NCBI GenBank assembly: GCA_964580185.1 | Contig: CAZOJQ010000001.1 | Coordinates: 62,001 to 126,000, forward strand | Origin: CAYWWY01 sp964580185 | GTDB lineage: Bacteria > Thermotogota > Thermotogae > MWEM01 | Length of the DNA: 64,000 nt | Direction: 5' to 3' | Shown: one piece after another, positions 46,083-54,548 of the stretch | Position numbering within the stretch: position 1 is the stretch's first letter | Layout of the letters: the number at the start of each line of letters is the position of its first letter | Translations under genes and position numbers: made by a program | Notes under the pieces: generated by a model | Told to the model about the DNA's origin: nothing | Databases searched by the model: none | What the model saw: only the letters and a program-made list of their open reading frames with translations

Positions 46083-46311
46083 GTATAACCTTTATGTGCG
46101 GATGCCCAAACACGAAATCCATTTGTTGGGATACATCATGGAAGCCGATGATCATATTATGAACATCCGACATACTGACGAATCAGACAGCACGGTTAAG
46201 ATCATTGTACCGGCTGGTCTATTGACAGAAGCAATAGACAGGTTGAATCAATTGAAAGAAGAAATCGAATTGGAAATCGTTCGTTATGGGCCGAATCCGG
46301 GAAACCCTTAG
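46054..46311 (+). CDS. DUF4911 family small protein
   Basis: 85 codons, overlapping both neighbours (29 bases upstream, 26 downstream). The sequence (MPKHEIHLLGYIMEADDH, then KIIVPAGLLTEAIDRL) fits the DUF4911 family: short cytoplasmic proteins with a beta-alpha-beta pattern seen next to RNA or HAD genes in anaerobes. The exact start is unclear: the ATG at 46054 is nearly touching GGGTGAGG, and a GTG at 46057 has better spacing. Function unknown. Confidence 0.7.
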   Translation: MVPSSEPVSEYNLYVRMPKHEIHLLGYIMEADDHIMNIRHTDESDSTVKIIVPAGLLTEAIDRLNQLKEEIELEIVRYGPNPGNP

Positions 46312-47368
46312 TCTACCCGCGCCTAGAGAATACGCGCGCTCTGTTCAAGAAATCCCCTATGAACGATTGCAACGACTGGGATTTCGGACTTTGTTGTTTG
46401 ATTACGACAATACATTAGCCCCATGGAAAAGTATCGTTGTCAATGAGAAAACCTTGCTTTTGTTCACGAAATTAATCGAGATGGGATTCCAAATTTGCGT
46501 AGTAACCAACGCCCCTCCAAAACGAGCCCAACACATAATCAATCGGTTCAAGGGGAAAATCCCTGTCTTCGGATCTATGAGAAAACCCGGAATTCGGAAT
46601 CTGACCAGAGTCGTTAACGCCATAAACGCTGATGCTTCAAAGACTGTGATCATCGGTGATCTGCTATTTACAGACATCATTGCTGGAAACCGGATGAAGA
46701 TGTATACCATCATGGTAAACCCGTACCAGGAAGGGGTAATCTCCTTTTTGGGGAAAACGGCAAAAATTATTACTCGAGTAACACATTCGATTTTCTATTA
46801 TACTGTTGGGTGGTTCTTCCACCTTTCTGAAATGATTAGCCCAAATGAGTTCCAGGAAACGGTCTTTGATATTGACTTTCCTCACCTTAAAACAACAGGG
46901 TTTGAAACCATTGTATTTGACCTTGACAATACACTGATCCGATGGAAATCGAGAGTGTTTCCTGATTCTACGATTGCTCTGCTACGCAAAGTTCAGGAAA
47001 TGGGTTTTTGCGTATATATCCTCTCCAATACGACAAGCAACCACCGAGTGCAATTCGTTCAAGAGCAATTGGGGCATAGTTTTTTTGTATGGGGACGCAT
47101 GAAAAAACCCTTCCCTGGGAAAATGAAAAGCATCTTAGAAAGAAATGCGTGCGATTTGCAGAAAACTGTGGTCGTTGGCGACCAATTGTTTACCGATGTT
47201 TTCGTCGGGAACATTCTCCGGGCATATACCATCAAAGTTCAGCCTTTATTCCCAGAAAAGGAATTTTTGGGTACGCGAATTTTACGAATCTTCGAACGAT
47301 TGCTTTCGAGATATATGAAACCCAAACCAAGAATTCCGGGATCCACGAATCAAAAGAACACTCCTTAA
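46286..47368 (+). CDS. Tandem-duplicated YqeG-type HAD phosphatase
   Basis: 360 residues made of two YqeG/HAD-IIIA domains. Domain 1 (about 20-170): nucleophile motif LFDYDNTLAPW (Asp39, Asp41), VTNAPP, KPGI and IGDLLFTDIIAGN. Domain 2 (about 195-330): VFDLDNTLIRW (Asp212, Asp214), LSNTTS, MKKPFPGK and VGDQLFTDVFVGN. Both sets of catalytic Asp, Thr and Lys look intact. Ordinary YqeG has one such domain of about 170 residues. Homologues act on lipid phosphates (phosphatidylglycerophosphate) in some lineages; the substrate here is unknown. The linker (about 168-185) is hydrophobic. Confidence 0.85.
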   Translation: MGRIRETLSLPAPREYARSVQEIPYERLQRLGFRTLLFDYDNTLAPWKSIVVNEKTLLLFTKLIEMGFQICVVTNAPPKRAQHIINRFKGKIPVFGSMRKPGIRNLTRVVNAINADASKTVIIGDLLFTDIIAGNRMKMYTIMVNPYQEGVISFLGKTAKIITRVTHSIFYYTVGWFFHLSEMISPNEFQETVFDIDFPHLKTTGFETIVFDLDNTLIRWKSRVFPDSTIALLRKVQEMGFCVYILSNTTSNHRVQFVQEQLGHSFFVWGRMKKPFPGKMKSILERNACDLQKTVVVGDQLFTDVFVGNILRAYTIKVQPLFPEKEFLGTRILRIFERLLSRYMKPKPRIPGSTNQKNTP

Positions 47369-47392
47369 AGAACTTCTCGAATGAACCGATAT
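47366..47392 (+). promoter_or_regulatory. Sigma-28 (FliA)-type flagellar promoter for flaG-fliD
   Basis: TAAA at 47366-47369, exactly 15 bases, then ACCGATAT at 47385-47392, against the consensus TAAA-N15-GCCGATAA (10 of 12 positions). It overlaps the TAA stop of the preceding gene and lies 60 bases ahead of flaG, a class of gene normally under this sigma factor. Confidence 0.7.
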
Positions 47393-47451
47393 AACAAGTA
47401 TAGTTCCAAAAATGCTTATACAGGATCTAAATCAAAAAGGGGGTACCTGAG

Positions 47452-47811
47452 ATGGAACTCAGAGTGGATCCACTATCCGGGATGGAAAAGGTAAGGAACG
47501 CCCAAGGACAACAAACCCTTCAGGATTCTGTTGGCAAACAGGCTGTTAATGTTCCAGAACCATTGCCAAACAAAAACGGCGATACCTCTCAGCAGCTTTT
47601 GGACGATTTTGAAATGGGTTTGGACAAGTTGAAAAGTCTGTTCCATGCTGATGCCCATTTCGAGATCAACAGCGAAGCGGATATGGTCGTCGTAAAGATC
47701 ACCAACCGTGAAAACGGTGAACTAATTCGGCAAATTCCTCCTGAAGTGGTTGTTCGATTGGCCCGGAATATCAACGAACTTTTAGGCGTGCTATTTGACG
47801 AAAGGGCGTAG
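47452..47811 (+). CDS. flaG: FlaG family flagellar protein
   Basis: 119 residues. A disordered, Gln/Asn-rich N-terminal part is followed by the FlaG core: FEINSEADMVVVKITN, GELIRQIPPEVVVRLARNI and a C-terminal LLGVLFDERA. FlaG proteins influence filament length and stability and usually lie next to fliD, as here. RBS GGGGG 8 bases ahead of the ATG. Confidence 0.93.
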   Translation: MELRVDPLSGMEKVRNAQGQQTLQDSVGKQAVNVPEPLPNKNGDTSQQLLDDFEMGLDKLKSLFHADAHFEINSEADMVVVKITNRENGELIRQIPPEVVVRLARNINELLGVLFDERA

Positions 47812-47862
47812 CATCAGTCAAACGGCTGACTCCTCCTTTAACTGGAAAGGATGTGATGATGG

Positions 47863-50800
47863 ATGGGAAGCGATTATCTAAGCTTCTTTTCTTCTGCTGT
47901 TCAGAATCGGACCCATTTTAGCGGGGTTTCATCTGGTTTGGATCTCAGCGGGCTAATCGATACGATTCTAAAAAAAGAGAGTCAACCATTATATAGGCTG
48001 CAAGAACGGCAAGAACAACTTACTAACAGACAGAAAGCGCTCCAACTCATAAGCGAAAAAATGCAAGAGTTCCGCACCTTTACCAATCGCTGGAAACTTC
48101 AAAGCCAATTCTTCCAACCTACGATCACCTCAACGCGTGAGCATTCGATATCGGGCACTGGTACCGGATACGTTCCCAATATTTCTTTTCAAGCAAAGGC
48201 AACCCAACTTGCCCAAAGCGAAACTCTCTCATCTTCTCAGTTTAATGGAACTTCTTCTACAAGGCTTTCCGTACTTGGGGCAACCACCAACGGCACCCTA
48301 ACAATCAAGGTGGACGGACAGGAATATACCATCAATTACAATCCGGAGGATACCCTTCAGCAATTGGCCAGTAGAATCCAAGGGCAAGCCGGCCTTAGAG
48401 CTTTTGTTACTACATCAACTGCTGGTAGCCGCTTCCATATTGCAGCTCCGGACGCAAGCGTCGATATTCAGGGGATCAAAGATACTGGTGCGTTTTTAAC
48501 TCGTATGGGTCTTTTGACAGATTATGCTTCGAAAACGCTTGTAACAAGATCCACGGCACAACTGCAAGATATGGGCATTTCATCGGGTATATTGAATATC
48601 CAGTATTTCGATGTGTCTGCAAATACTTTGGTAACGGCAAATGTGGAATATCTACAAACAGACACGCTCACCCAACTGGTAGAAAAGATTAAAACAGCCG
48701 GAATCGGAAGGTTCGAAGCTCGTTTGACAGATATGGGTATTCTTCAAATCATTCCTACTGCCGGTGCTTCTCGTATTGTCAATCTTTCCGATGACGGGGG
48801 CGGAAATCTGTCGGGGAAAATCCATTTGGGAATGGGAAGCGTTCTATCAAAAGAGTTTTCTTCCCTAGAAATCAGCAATTCCCTCAACGATTTTGGCGTT
48901 GCAGGATCCGGAACTTACTCAGTTCGTGTTTTTGATCGGTTGCTTGGAACAGAGAAAACCGTCAGTATCGACTATGATCCGGATAGTGATTCATTATCGG
49001 ATTGGATTACAAGATTCAATGAAGACCCCGAAAACAATAACACGCTGGCGGCAACTTTTGGGTTTGACAAAAAAGTGAAAATCTCATCAGCGAGTGAACG
49101 TTATGTGCTCTTGGGTCAAACGGATACAGGGACCTTGAATTCAGCAATGGGATTGGGAGGGGTTGTCACGGGGGGGCAGACCATGATTACCCTTGATACC
49201 ACCCTATCTTCATTGGGTACATCGATTGGGGGAAAACTTACCCTCGAAGCCCATAATTCGTCCAATAATACAACTCAAGCCTTTGCAATCGACTATACGC
49301 CCGATCAAACGATTGGCCAGCTCAAAACAGCAATCGAGGCGGCAACGGGTGGGCTGTTTGAAGTGATATTGGGAACAGACGACAAAATCTACATCCGTGG
49401 AGCTTATGGGAATCTTCATGTCCGAAGCCTAACCGATACTACAGGAGGCTCGTTACTGAGTAGTTTAGGGATATCCAGCGAAGCGGATTCTTTGGCGCGA
49501 TTTCGATCCAAGGTCCTTACCACCGATCCCAGTTTTCCTCTTTCCTCTTTTGGTGTGATCTCGGATCAAGATCTGTCCATTCAATATTTGGATGCCACAA
49601 CCGGGAGAGTGATGACCGAAACGTTCAACTTCAGTCCAGATATGTCGTTAACCGACCTGATCACTGCAATCAATGATTCAAGTTCGGGCTTCCTTCAAGC
49701 CCGACTCGAAGCCGATAATCGCCTCCATATTACAGGAAAGACTCCGACCATACGGGTATTGTCCATGGATGATGAAGAGGGTGGACTACTTTCGGGCCTT
49801 GGAATGGGTTCCTCTCGAATCGCTTCTCAGACAGCGAAGATGCAGGTTAACATCGGCGGGGTGCTTTCCGAACTGGAAAGCAACACAAACACATTCCGTG
49901 ATGCAGTCACTGGGGTAAACCTAGAAGCATACAACACAGGGGAATGGACTACAATAACAGCGAATACCAATATTCAAGCAACAATGGAGCACATTGAAGA
50001 ATTTGTCGAAACCTATAACAAACTCATGGAATTTCTTCATACAAAACTTAACGAAGACCCTTACACACCCGAACCCGGCTCAGAAAAACCATTAACGGAA
50101 GAGCAGATCCTGCAGGGCATGCTAAAGAACAACCCTTTAGTGCGCCAGATTTTTTCTGATATGCGCAATATGGTCTATACATCCATGGATGGAGGAACCA
50201 ATCGGCTTGCTTATGGGTTTCTGACGAATATGGGAATCGGATCGACCGATGGGTTGGTTGAAGCCAAGCAAAACATCATGATGGGCAAAATTGCAGTAAT
50301 CCCTTCATCGCTGGAATCCGCATTGAGAACCAACCCTGAGGCAGTTTGGGAAGCATTTGGCATCGATTCTTTGTATGCGTTCTCAAATCAGCATCGTTCC
50401 AACCCCTTAAATGGAGGATTATCCTCAACCCTTGGTTCTTTGGGCGCATCGACGGCCGGGCGGATTTCGCTTGGATACACCGATGTTTCCACAAATCAAA
50501 CCGGAACGATCTCCATTGAGTATCTGCCTGGGCAAACTTTGAAAGACTTGATCGACTCGTTCAACAATAACGCCAATGGTAAAGCTCGGATGGAACTTGA
50601 TTCATTGAACCAATTGTCCATCCAGACCACTTCATCCTCAATTCATATCCAAAGCCTTTCCGAGGTTCAAAGGATCAACGAACCCCGGCAAGTAGGGAAT
50701 CTCTTGGATCGTTTTGGGATCCGATCTATCGATAGCAAAACGATTCCGGTACAAGGATTTGCGGAACGGTTGTCTTCTTATCTTCACGAACATACCAAAT

Positions 50801-51024
50801 ATAACGGAAGAATCGATCAGACAGCAGGCATCAATGGTACTTTATCCCAACAAATCCGAAGCATCAATCGCGAAATAACCAACTGGGCCAAACGACTAGA
50901 GACACGGTATGTTTCTCTTTGGGCCCGTTTTTCTCGGTTGGAAAAAAATTTGGCCAATATGCAGCGTCAGAGTGAATACATGGCCAATGCCTTTCAGCAA
51001 CTAAGCGGACGCAATCAGCCGTAA
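47863..51024 (+). CDS. fliD: Flagellar filament cap protein FliD, greatly enlarged
   Basis: 1053 residues; usual FliD is about 450-700. The cap assembles at the filament tip and folds exported flagellin. The conserved ends are present: N-terminal VSSGLDLSGLIDTIL with heptad helices (28-85), and C-terminal helices (about 965-1050, GRIDQTAGINGTLSQQI..RLETRYVSLWARFSRLE). The large middle holds a repeated module of about 90 residues starting L-x(2)-(L/F)-G-(A/I/V): at about 135, 233, 341, 447, 560 and again at 855. Each has a hydrophobic beta hairpin, a D/Y-x-P-x-x-T/S-L-x-x-L segment (flagellin hook-IN type) and an end like SLG(I/M)GS. The sixth copy is separated from the others by the conserved 655-850 region. 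Confidence 0.93.
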   Translation: MGSDYLSFFSSAVQNRTHFSGVSSGLDLSGLIDTILKKESQPLYRLQERQEQLTNRQKALQLISEKMQEFRTFTNRWKLQSQFFQPTITSTREHSISGTGTGYVPNISFQAKATQLAQSETLSSSQFNGTSSTRLSVLGATTNGTLTIKVDGQEYTINYNPEDTLQQLASRIQGQAGLRAFVTTSTAGSRFHIAAPDASVDIQGIKDTGAFLTRMGLLTDYASKTLVTRSTAQLQDMGISSGILNIQYFDVSANTLVTANVEYLQTDTLTQLVEKIKTAGIGRFEARLTDMGILQIIPTAGASRIVNLSDDGGGNLSGKIHLGMGSVLSKEFSSLEISNSLNDFGVAGSGTYSVRVFDRLLGTEKTVSIDYDPDSDSLSDWITRFNEDPENNNTLAATFGFDKKVKISSASERYVLLGQTDTGTLNSAMGLGGVVTGGQTMITLDTTLSSLGTSIGGKLTLEAHNSSNNTTQAFAIDYTPDQTIGQLKTAIEAATGGLFEVILGTDDKIYIRGAYGNLHVRSLTDTTGGSLLSSLGISSEADSLARFRSKVLTTDPSFPLSSFGVISDQDLSIQYLDATTGRVMTETFNFSPDMSLTDLITAINDSSSGFLQARLEADNRLHITGKTPTIRVLSMDDEEGGLLSGLGMGSSRIASQTAKMQVNIGGVLSELESNTNTFRDAVTGVNLEAYNTGEWTTITANTNIQATMEHIEEFVETYNKLMEFLHTKLNEDPYTPEPGSEKPLTEEQILQGMLKNNPLVRQIFSDMRNMVYTSMDGGTNRLAYGFLTNMGIGSTDGLVEAKQNIMMGKIAVIPSSLESALRTNPEAVWEAFGIDSLYAFSNQHRSNPLNGGLSSTLGSLGASTAGRISLGYTDVSTNQTGTISIEYLPGQTLKDLIDSFNNNANGKARMELDSLNQLSIQTTSSSIHIQSLSEVQRINEPRQVGNLLDRFGIRSIDSKTIPVQGFAERLSSYLHEHTKYNGRIDQTAGINGTLSQQIRSINREITNWAKRLETRYVSLWARFSRLEKNLANMQRQSEYMANAFQQLSGRNQP

Positions 51025-51750
51025 ATGATTCGGATTGACCACTATCTGGTTCTTCATGGATATGTTGATTCAAGGAATATTGCGCAAAGAGCTTTAAAAG
51101 AGGGGAAAGTCCTTGTTGATGGAGTGGTGGTTAATAAACCCTCTTATCGATTGTCAGCAAACGAGAAGGTCCGGGTGCTTACGCCGGACCTTTTGTATGT
51201 CAGTCGTTCGGCAATGAAACTCAAAGAAGCGCTTACTACTTTTCGAATATCTGTCCACGACTTGGTATGCTGTGATCTTGGAGCTGGTACGGGGGGGTTT
51301 ACGCAAGTGCTCCTTGAAAACGGCGCACAAAAGGTTTATGCCGTCGATGTTGGGTCTGGCCAACTCCACGCAAAGCTTAAAAACGATCCGCGTATTCAAG
51401 CTATGGAAAAAATGAATGCCCGAGACATAGACCATAGGGATTTTGACCAACCAATCCAGTTCCTATGCGCTGATCTCTCTTTTATCTCTCTTTCGTTAAT
51501 TATCCCTTCGATCAACAGGATTTTGGTTGGACAAGGATGCGGGGTTGTTCTTATTAAGCCTCAATTCGAGTTAAGCCCAAAAGAAGTACCACGGGGTATT
51601 GTAACAAACCAAAAACTCCATAGAAAGGCAATAAACCGGATTGAAAACGCCTTACATGATAGTCATCTTCAAACCATCGGATGGATTCCATCTTCAGTAA
51701 AAGGCAGCCATGGAAACCAAGAATTCCTGATGCATTTCAAAAAACCTTGA
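51025..51750 (+). CDS. tlyA: TlyA family rRNA methyltransferase / hemolysin
   Basis: 241 residues; ATG immediately after the fliD stop. S4 RNA-binding domain (residues 1-60: RIDHYLVLHGYVDSRNIAQRAL, VLVDGVVVNKPS) plus a Rossmann methyltransferase domain with the SAM loop DLGAGTGGFTQVLLE and the SRSAMKLKEAL motif carrying the catalytic-tetrad Lys. In actinobacteria TlyA 2'-O-methylates 16S and 23S rRNA; in Campylobacter it affects motility. The flagellar context here agrees with a link to motility but does not prove it. Confidence 0.95.
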   Translation: MIRIDHYLVLHGYVDSRNIAQRALKEGKVLVDGVVVNKPSYRLSANEKVRVLTPDLLYVSRSAMKLKEALTTFRISVHDLVCCDLGAGTGGFTQVLLENGAQKVYAVDVGSGQLHAKLKNDPRIQAMEKMNARDIDHRDFDQPIQFLCADLSFISLSLIIPSINRILVGQGCGVVLIKPQFELSPKEVPRGIVTNQKLHRKAINRIENALHDSHLQTIGWIPSSVKGSHGNQEFLMHFKKP

Positions 51751-51792
51751 ACCGATTGGAAGGGATCCATCTACTTTGGGTTTTCTTTGGTC

Positions 51793-52287
51793 TCAATAGG
51801 GAGGTGGATAGATCCGATCGTCGATCCGATTCCTCTTTAGAATAATCTCCATCAAGTCTTTCATCATTTGGACGTGTGTCTCTTCCCAAGAAGCAAGCTT
51901 CAAAAGAAAATCCTTTGCGGGTCCATCATCCACCAGTTTTGCACTTCTTTTGTAGTAGTGGACAAAATCTTTTTCGATCAGATATGCCATCCGAATAACC
52001 TTAAGATCTGCCATATCCCCTTTTGGAGGTTTTTGATCCAATCGTTTCCGTTCCAGATTCTTTTGAAATGAATCCGGAACCCGTTCCATTTCAACTAGGG
52101 TTAGTTGGTGAGCGGACTCGCTACGAGCCCAGCTTTCCAACAACTTCATATGCTCCGCTTCCATCTCAGCAAGCCAGCGAAACATCTCTTTTGCTAATGG
52201 TTCTTGCACGAAATCTATATTCTGCCGATAAAACTCCATTCCAGATTCTTCATACGCAATACCTAAGGCAAGAATATCTTGAAGCAT
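51793..52287 (-). CDS. Ferritin-like/rubrerythrin-type di-iron protein
   Basis: 164 residues from the ATG at 52287, chosen for AGAGGTG 7 bases upstream. Four-helix bundle with two ExxH motifs of the ferritin-like superfamily: EAEHMKLLESW in helix 2 and EETHVQMMKDL in helix 4, plus Glu in helix 1 (AYEESGMEFYRQ) and helix 3 (LIEKDFVHYY). No rubredoxin domain. Likely iron or peroxide handling in an anaerobe, inferred from the fold. Confidence 0.85.
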   Translation of the reverse strand: MLQDILALGIAYEESGMEFYRQNIDFVQEPLAKEMFRWLAEMEAEHMKLLESWARSESAHQLTLVEMERVPDSFQKNLERKRLDQKPPKGDMADLKVIRMAYLIEKDFVHYYKRSAKLVDDGPAKDFLLKLASWEETHVQMMKDLMEIILKRNRIDDRIYPPPY

Positions 52288-52538
52288 TCTTTCACCTCTT
52301 TCACATTTTCCTGGGATGGGTAGACGGAAAGACATGAATAGTATAACGGATTATCGATTCAAAGTCAAGATCCATTTTTTGAACCAAATGGTTTGAATAC
52401 TCGAAGGGAAAATTTGGAAAAAGTGAAGAAGAAAAAGGGAAACAATCATCATTCATGAAACCTTCTGACCAAATCGCTTTTTTGGAAACTAGGGGGTTCT
52501 TTTCTCGATCAGAGGGGCCCTTTTTCTTTTGCGTTTCA

Positions 52539-52640
52539 TCAAAACCCTTTTGTTATTGTCCATATTCGAGAAAATTCTTCACATCTCTTTCCTTCCATGT
52601 CATACTTCATGGATTGAATCGTCTCTTTTGATCTCATCAT
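52539..52640 (-). CDS. 33-residue mini-ORF, unknown (second of pair)
   Basis: Starts with ATGATG 8 bases after AAGGAGGG, so the RBS is strong. Charged, helix-prone peptide (MMRSKETIQSMKYDMEGKRC... ending TKGF). No family recognised. It lies 35 bases after the other mini-ORF and downstream of the consensus promoter at 52867-52895. Translation is plausible but unproven. Confidence 0.4.
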   Translation of the reverse strand: MMRSKETIQSMKYDMEGKRCEEFSRIWTITKGF

Positions 52641-52675
52641 CGATATCCCTCCTTTTCCAACACATTCGTTTCCGG

Positions 52676-52777
52676 TTAGTAGTACCGCACGCCCTTCATC
52701 AGTTGAATCATGTGTTCTTCCTTTTGCTGAAACAGGCTCTTCATCATTTCTACTCCGCATTTTTCGTTTTTCCTCAT
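52676..52777 (-). CDS. 33-residue mini-ORF, unknown (first of pair)
   Basis: ATG at 52777, 8 bases after AAGGAGG. Peptide MRKNEKCGVEMMKSLFQQKE... ending KGVRYY; amphipathic helix likely, one Cys. An in-frame ATG 33 bases upstream would add 11 residues but has no RBS. No family recognised. The leader from the strong promoter is about 80 bases. Confidence 0.4.
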   Translation of the reverse strand: MRKNEKCGVEMMKSLFQQKEEHMIQLMKGVRYY

Positions 52778-52866
52778 CCCAATCGCCTCCTTCCGGATTC
52801 GTCCTGTCATTCGGTTGAACACCCAATCGTTGTCATCTGAATTAAATTTGTTTCGATCTTGATTAT

Positions 52867-52895
52867 ATTATATCATAGAAAATCATAAATGTCAA
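52867..52895 (-). promoter_or_regulatory. Perfect consensus sigma-70 promoter driving the mini-ORF locus
   Basis: On the minus strand TTGACA (52895-52890), exactly 17 bases, TATAAT (52872-52867), preceded by an extended TG. A second TATAAT overlaps just downstream. This is the best promoter in the window. The region 52288-53131 contains no long gene; besides this promoter and two mini-ORFs I see only AT-rich sequence and the MATE promoter. Confidence 0.75.
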
Positions 52896-53094
52896 GTCGG
52901 ATCTTAATAATTATTACTTTTGCTTTCAGATCCGAGCATATACGGAAATAAAGCTTCTTGTTCTTAAATATTTCTAGAGCTGGTTCTGCTTTTTTTTGGA
53001 TTCCGGTGGTGTTCTGCACTAAGGATAGAAGGCACTCTCATAAGTATTTAGGATACCGTACGTTTATTGTTACCCAAAAGTCCCTCTTTTGTTC

Positions 53095-53123
53095 TTGTAA
53101 GGAAGAAAAAAAGCGAGTACAAT
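53095..53123 (+). promoter_or_regulatory. Promoter for the MATE gene with near-zero leader
   Basis: TTGTAA (53095-53100), 17 bases, TACAAT (53118-53123). The predicted start point is within about 2 bases of the ATG at 53132, and no Shine-Dalgarno sequence precedes that ATG, so the transcript may be leaderless. Confidence 0.45.
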
Positions 53124-53131
53124 CGACACAT

Positions 53132-54532
53132 ATGAAATGGAAATATTCCCTAACGCACTCCTACCTTACGCCACACCAAGTTCAACACATACGAAAAGAG
53201 CTTATGATTCTCGCTGTACCGGCTATGGGAGAAAATATGCTCCAAATGATCCTGGGGGTTGTTGATACTGCCTTCTTGGGTCGACTCCATTGGACTGCGA
53301 TGACCGCAGCAGGAATGGCGAATCAAATCCTCTTCATCTTTCAGGCATTCTTCATGGCGATTGTTATCGGAAGTTCGGTTCTGGTTGCGAATGCATACGG
53401 TCAAAAAGACCAACGTTCAGTTTCCATTACTTGCTGGAATGGCTTTTATCTTGCCGCTTTTTTGGGTATCATTATGACAAGCTTTGGATTTACCGCGAAA
53501 GGGTTAATGATCTTTTTTCCCGGAGCAACCGAAGACTTAATCCTTCTAGCAAGTCAGTATCTTCAAATCATGCTCTTTGGTGGAATCGGAATGGTACTGA
53601 TGCTTTTTCTGGGAGGATTGTTGCGAGGCGTAGGGGATACAAGAACTCCGATGATCGTCGTTGGTGTTTCGAATGGGGTCAATATTTTCCTCGATTACGC
53701 TCTGATCTTTGGCAATTTGGGGTTCCCCGAAATGGGGGTAGAAGGAGCGGCTCTCGCTACTGTTCTTTCACGTCTGTTTGGGACCGTAGTACTCCTTTGG
53801 GTATGTTATCACAATCCGAAACTACAAATTGGAGTTCCGGATACGTGGAAAATTTCCCTACGGAGAATGAAGGGGATGCTGAGCATTGGATTGCCCACAG
53901 CTATTGAAAACCTTATTTTTACCATCGGAATGCTCGTATTTACCAATATCCTTTTTATCGCTGGCCCAATCGCTTACGCAGCCCATCGGGTTGGAATCAG
54001 CATTGAATCATTGGCATTCATGCCTGGATGGGGTGTATCGGTAGGAATCACGACACTTGTTGGGCAATATAACGGTCGAGGAGACCTGCAAAGCGTTGGA
54101 GGGATCGTTCGGCAAGGTTGGAAGCTTACTGTGTATTTTCAAGTTGCTATGGGGATTATTATCTTCACTTTTCCGAAGCTATTGATCGGATTGTTCATAA
54201 ATGACCCGATTATCCTTTCCGAAGCAGAATTGCCGATTCGGATTATCGGAATGATCCAATTCTTCTTAGCCACCGATTTTGCTATGACAGGAACACTTCG
54301 AGGAGTCGGAGATACAAGAACACCCATGCTTATAACCATTCTGGCAATCTGGGGTATACGAATTCCTTTGGGGTTTGTTCTCGTCCGATTCGCTGGTTTG
54401 GGTCTTTTGGGGGCTTGGATCGGAATGATGGTGGATATGGTTGTTCGGTCGATCATCAAGACTATGGTTTATCTTCGCGGGAACTGGGAGAAGACCGCAT
54501 CAAAAACCCGACTATCTTCAAGGGATTCATAA
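53132..54532 (+). CDS. MATE family efflux transporter
   Basis: 466 residues from the ATG at 53132; the open frame continues upstream to 52958, but those codons look non-coding. Twelve transmembrane helices in two repeated halves (for example LRGVGDTRTPMIVVG and LRGVGDTRTPMLITI, the internal duplication typical of MATE). Exports cationic drugs or metabolites using a sodium or proton gradient. The N-terminal helix 1 motif AVPAMGENMLQMILGVVDT is family-typical. Converges with the copper ATPase gene, whose end is 16 bases away. Confidence 0.93.
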   Translation: MKWKYSLTHSYLTPHQVQHIRKELMILAVPAMGENMLQMILGVVDTAFLGRLHWTAMTAAGMANQILFIFQAFFMAIVIGSSVLVANAYGQKDQRSVSITCWNGFYLAAFLGIIMTSFGFTAKGLMIFFPGATEDLILLASQYLQIMLFGGIGMVLMLFLGGLLRGVGDTRTPMIVVGVSNGVNIFLDYALIFGNLGFPEMGVEGAALATVLSRLFGTVVLLWVCYHNPKLQIGVPDTWKISLRRMKGMLSIGLPTAIENLIFTIGMLVFTNILFIAGPIAYAAHRVGISIESLAFMPGWGVSVGITTLVGQYNGRGDLQSVGGIVRQGWKLTVYFQVAMGIIIFTFPKLLIGLFINDPIILSEAELPIRIIGMIQFFLATDFAMTGTLRGVGDTRTPMLITILAIWGIRIPLGFVLVRFAGLGLLGAWIGMMVDMVVRSIIKTMVYLRGNWEKTASKTRLSSRDS

Positions 54533-54548
54533 TCTCGATAATCAACGT

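Noticed and set aside
48265..50710. DNA-level tandem repeat in fliD
   Set aside because: The modules are similar only in protein pattern; the nucleotide sequence is well diverged, so they are not a recent repeat array.
52529..52840. 103-codon plus-strand ORF opposite the mini-ORFs
   Set aside because: Unusually rich in Ser, His and Leu, no RBS, and opposite to the strong promoter; probably fortuitous.
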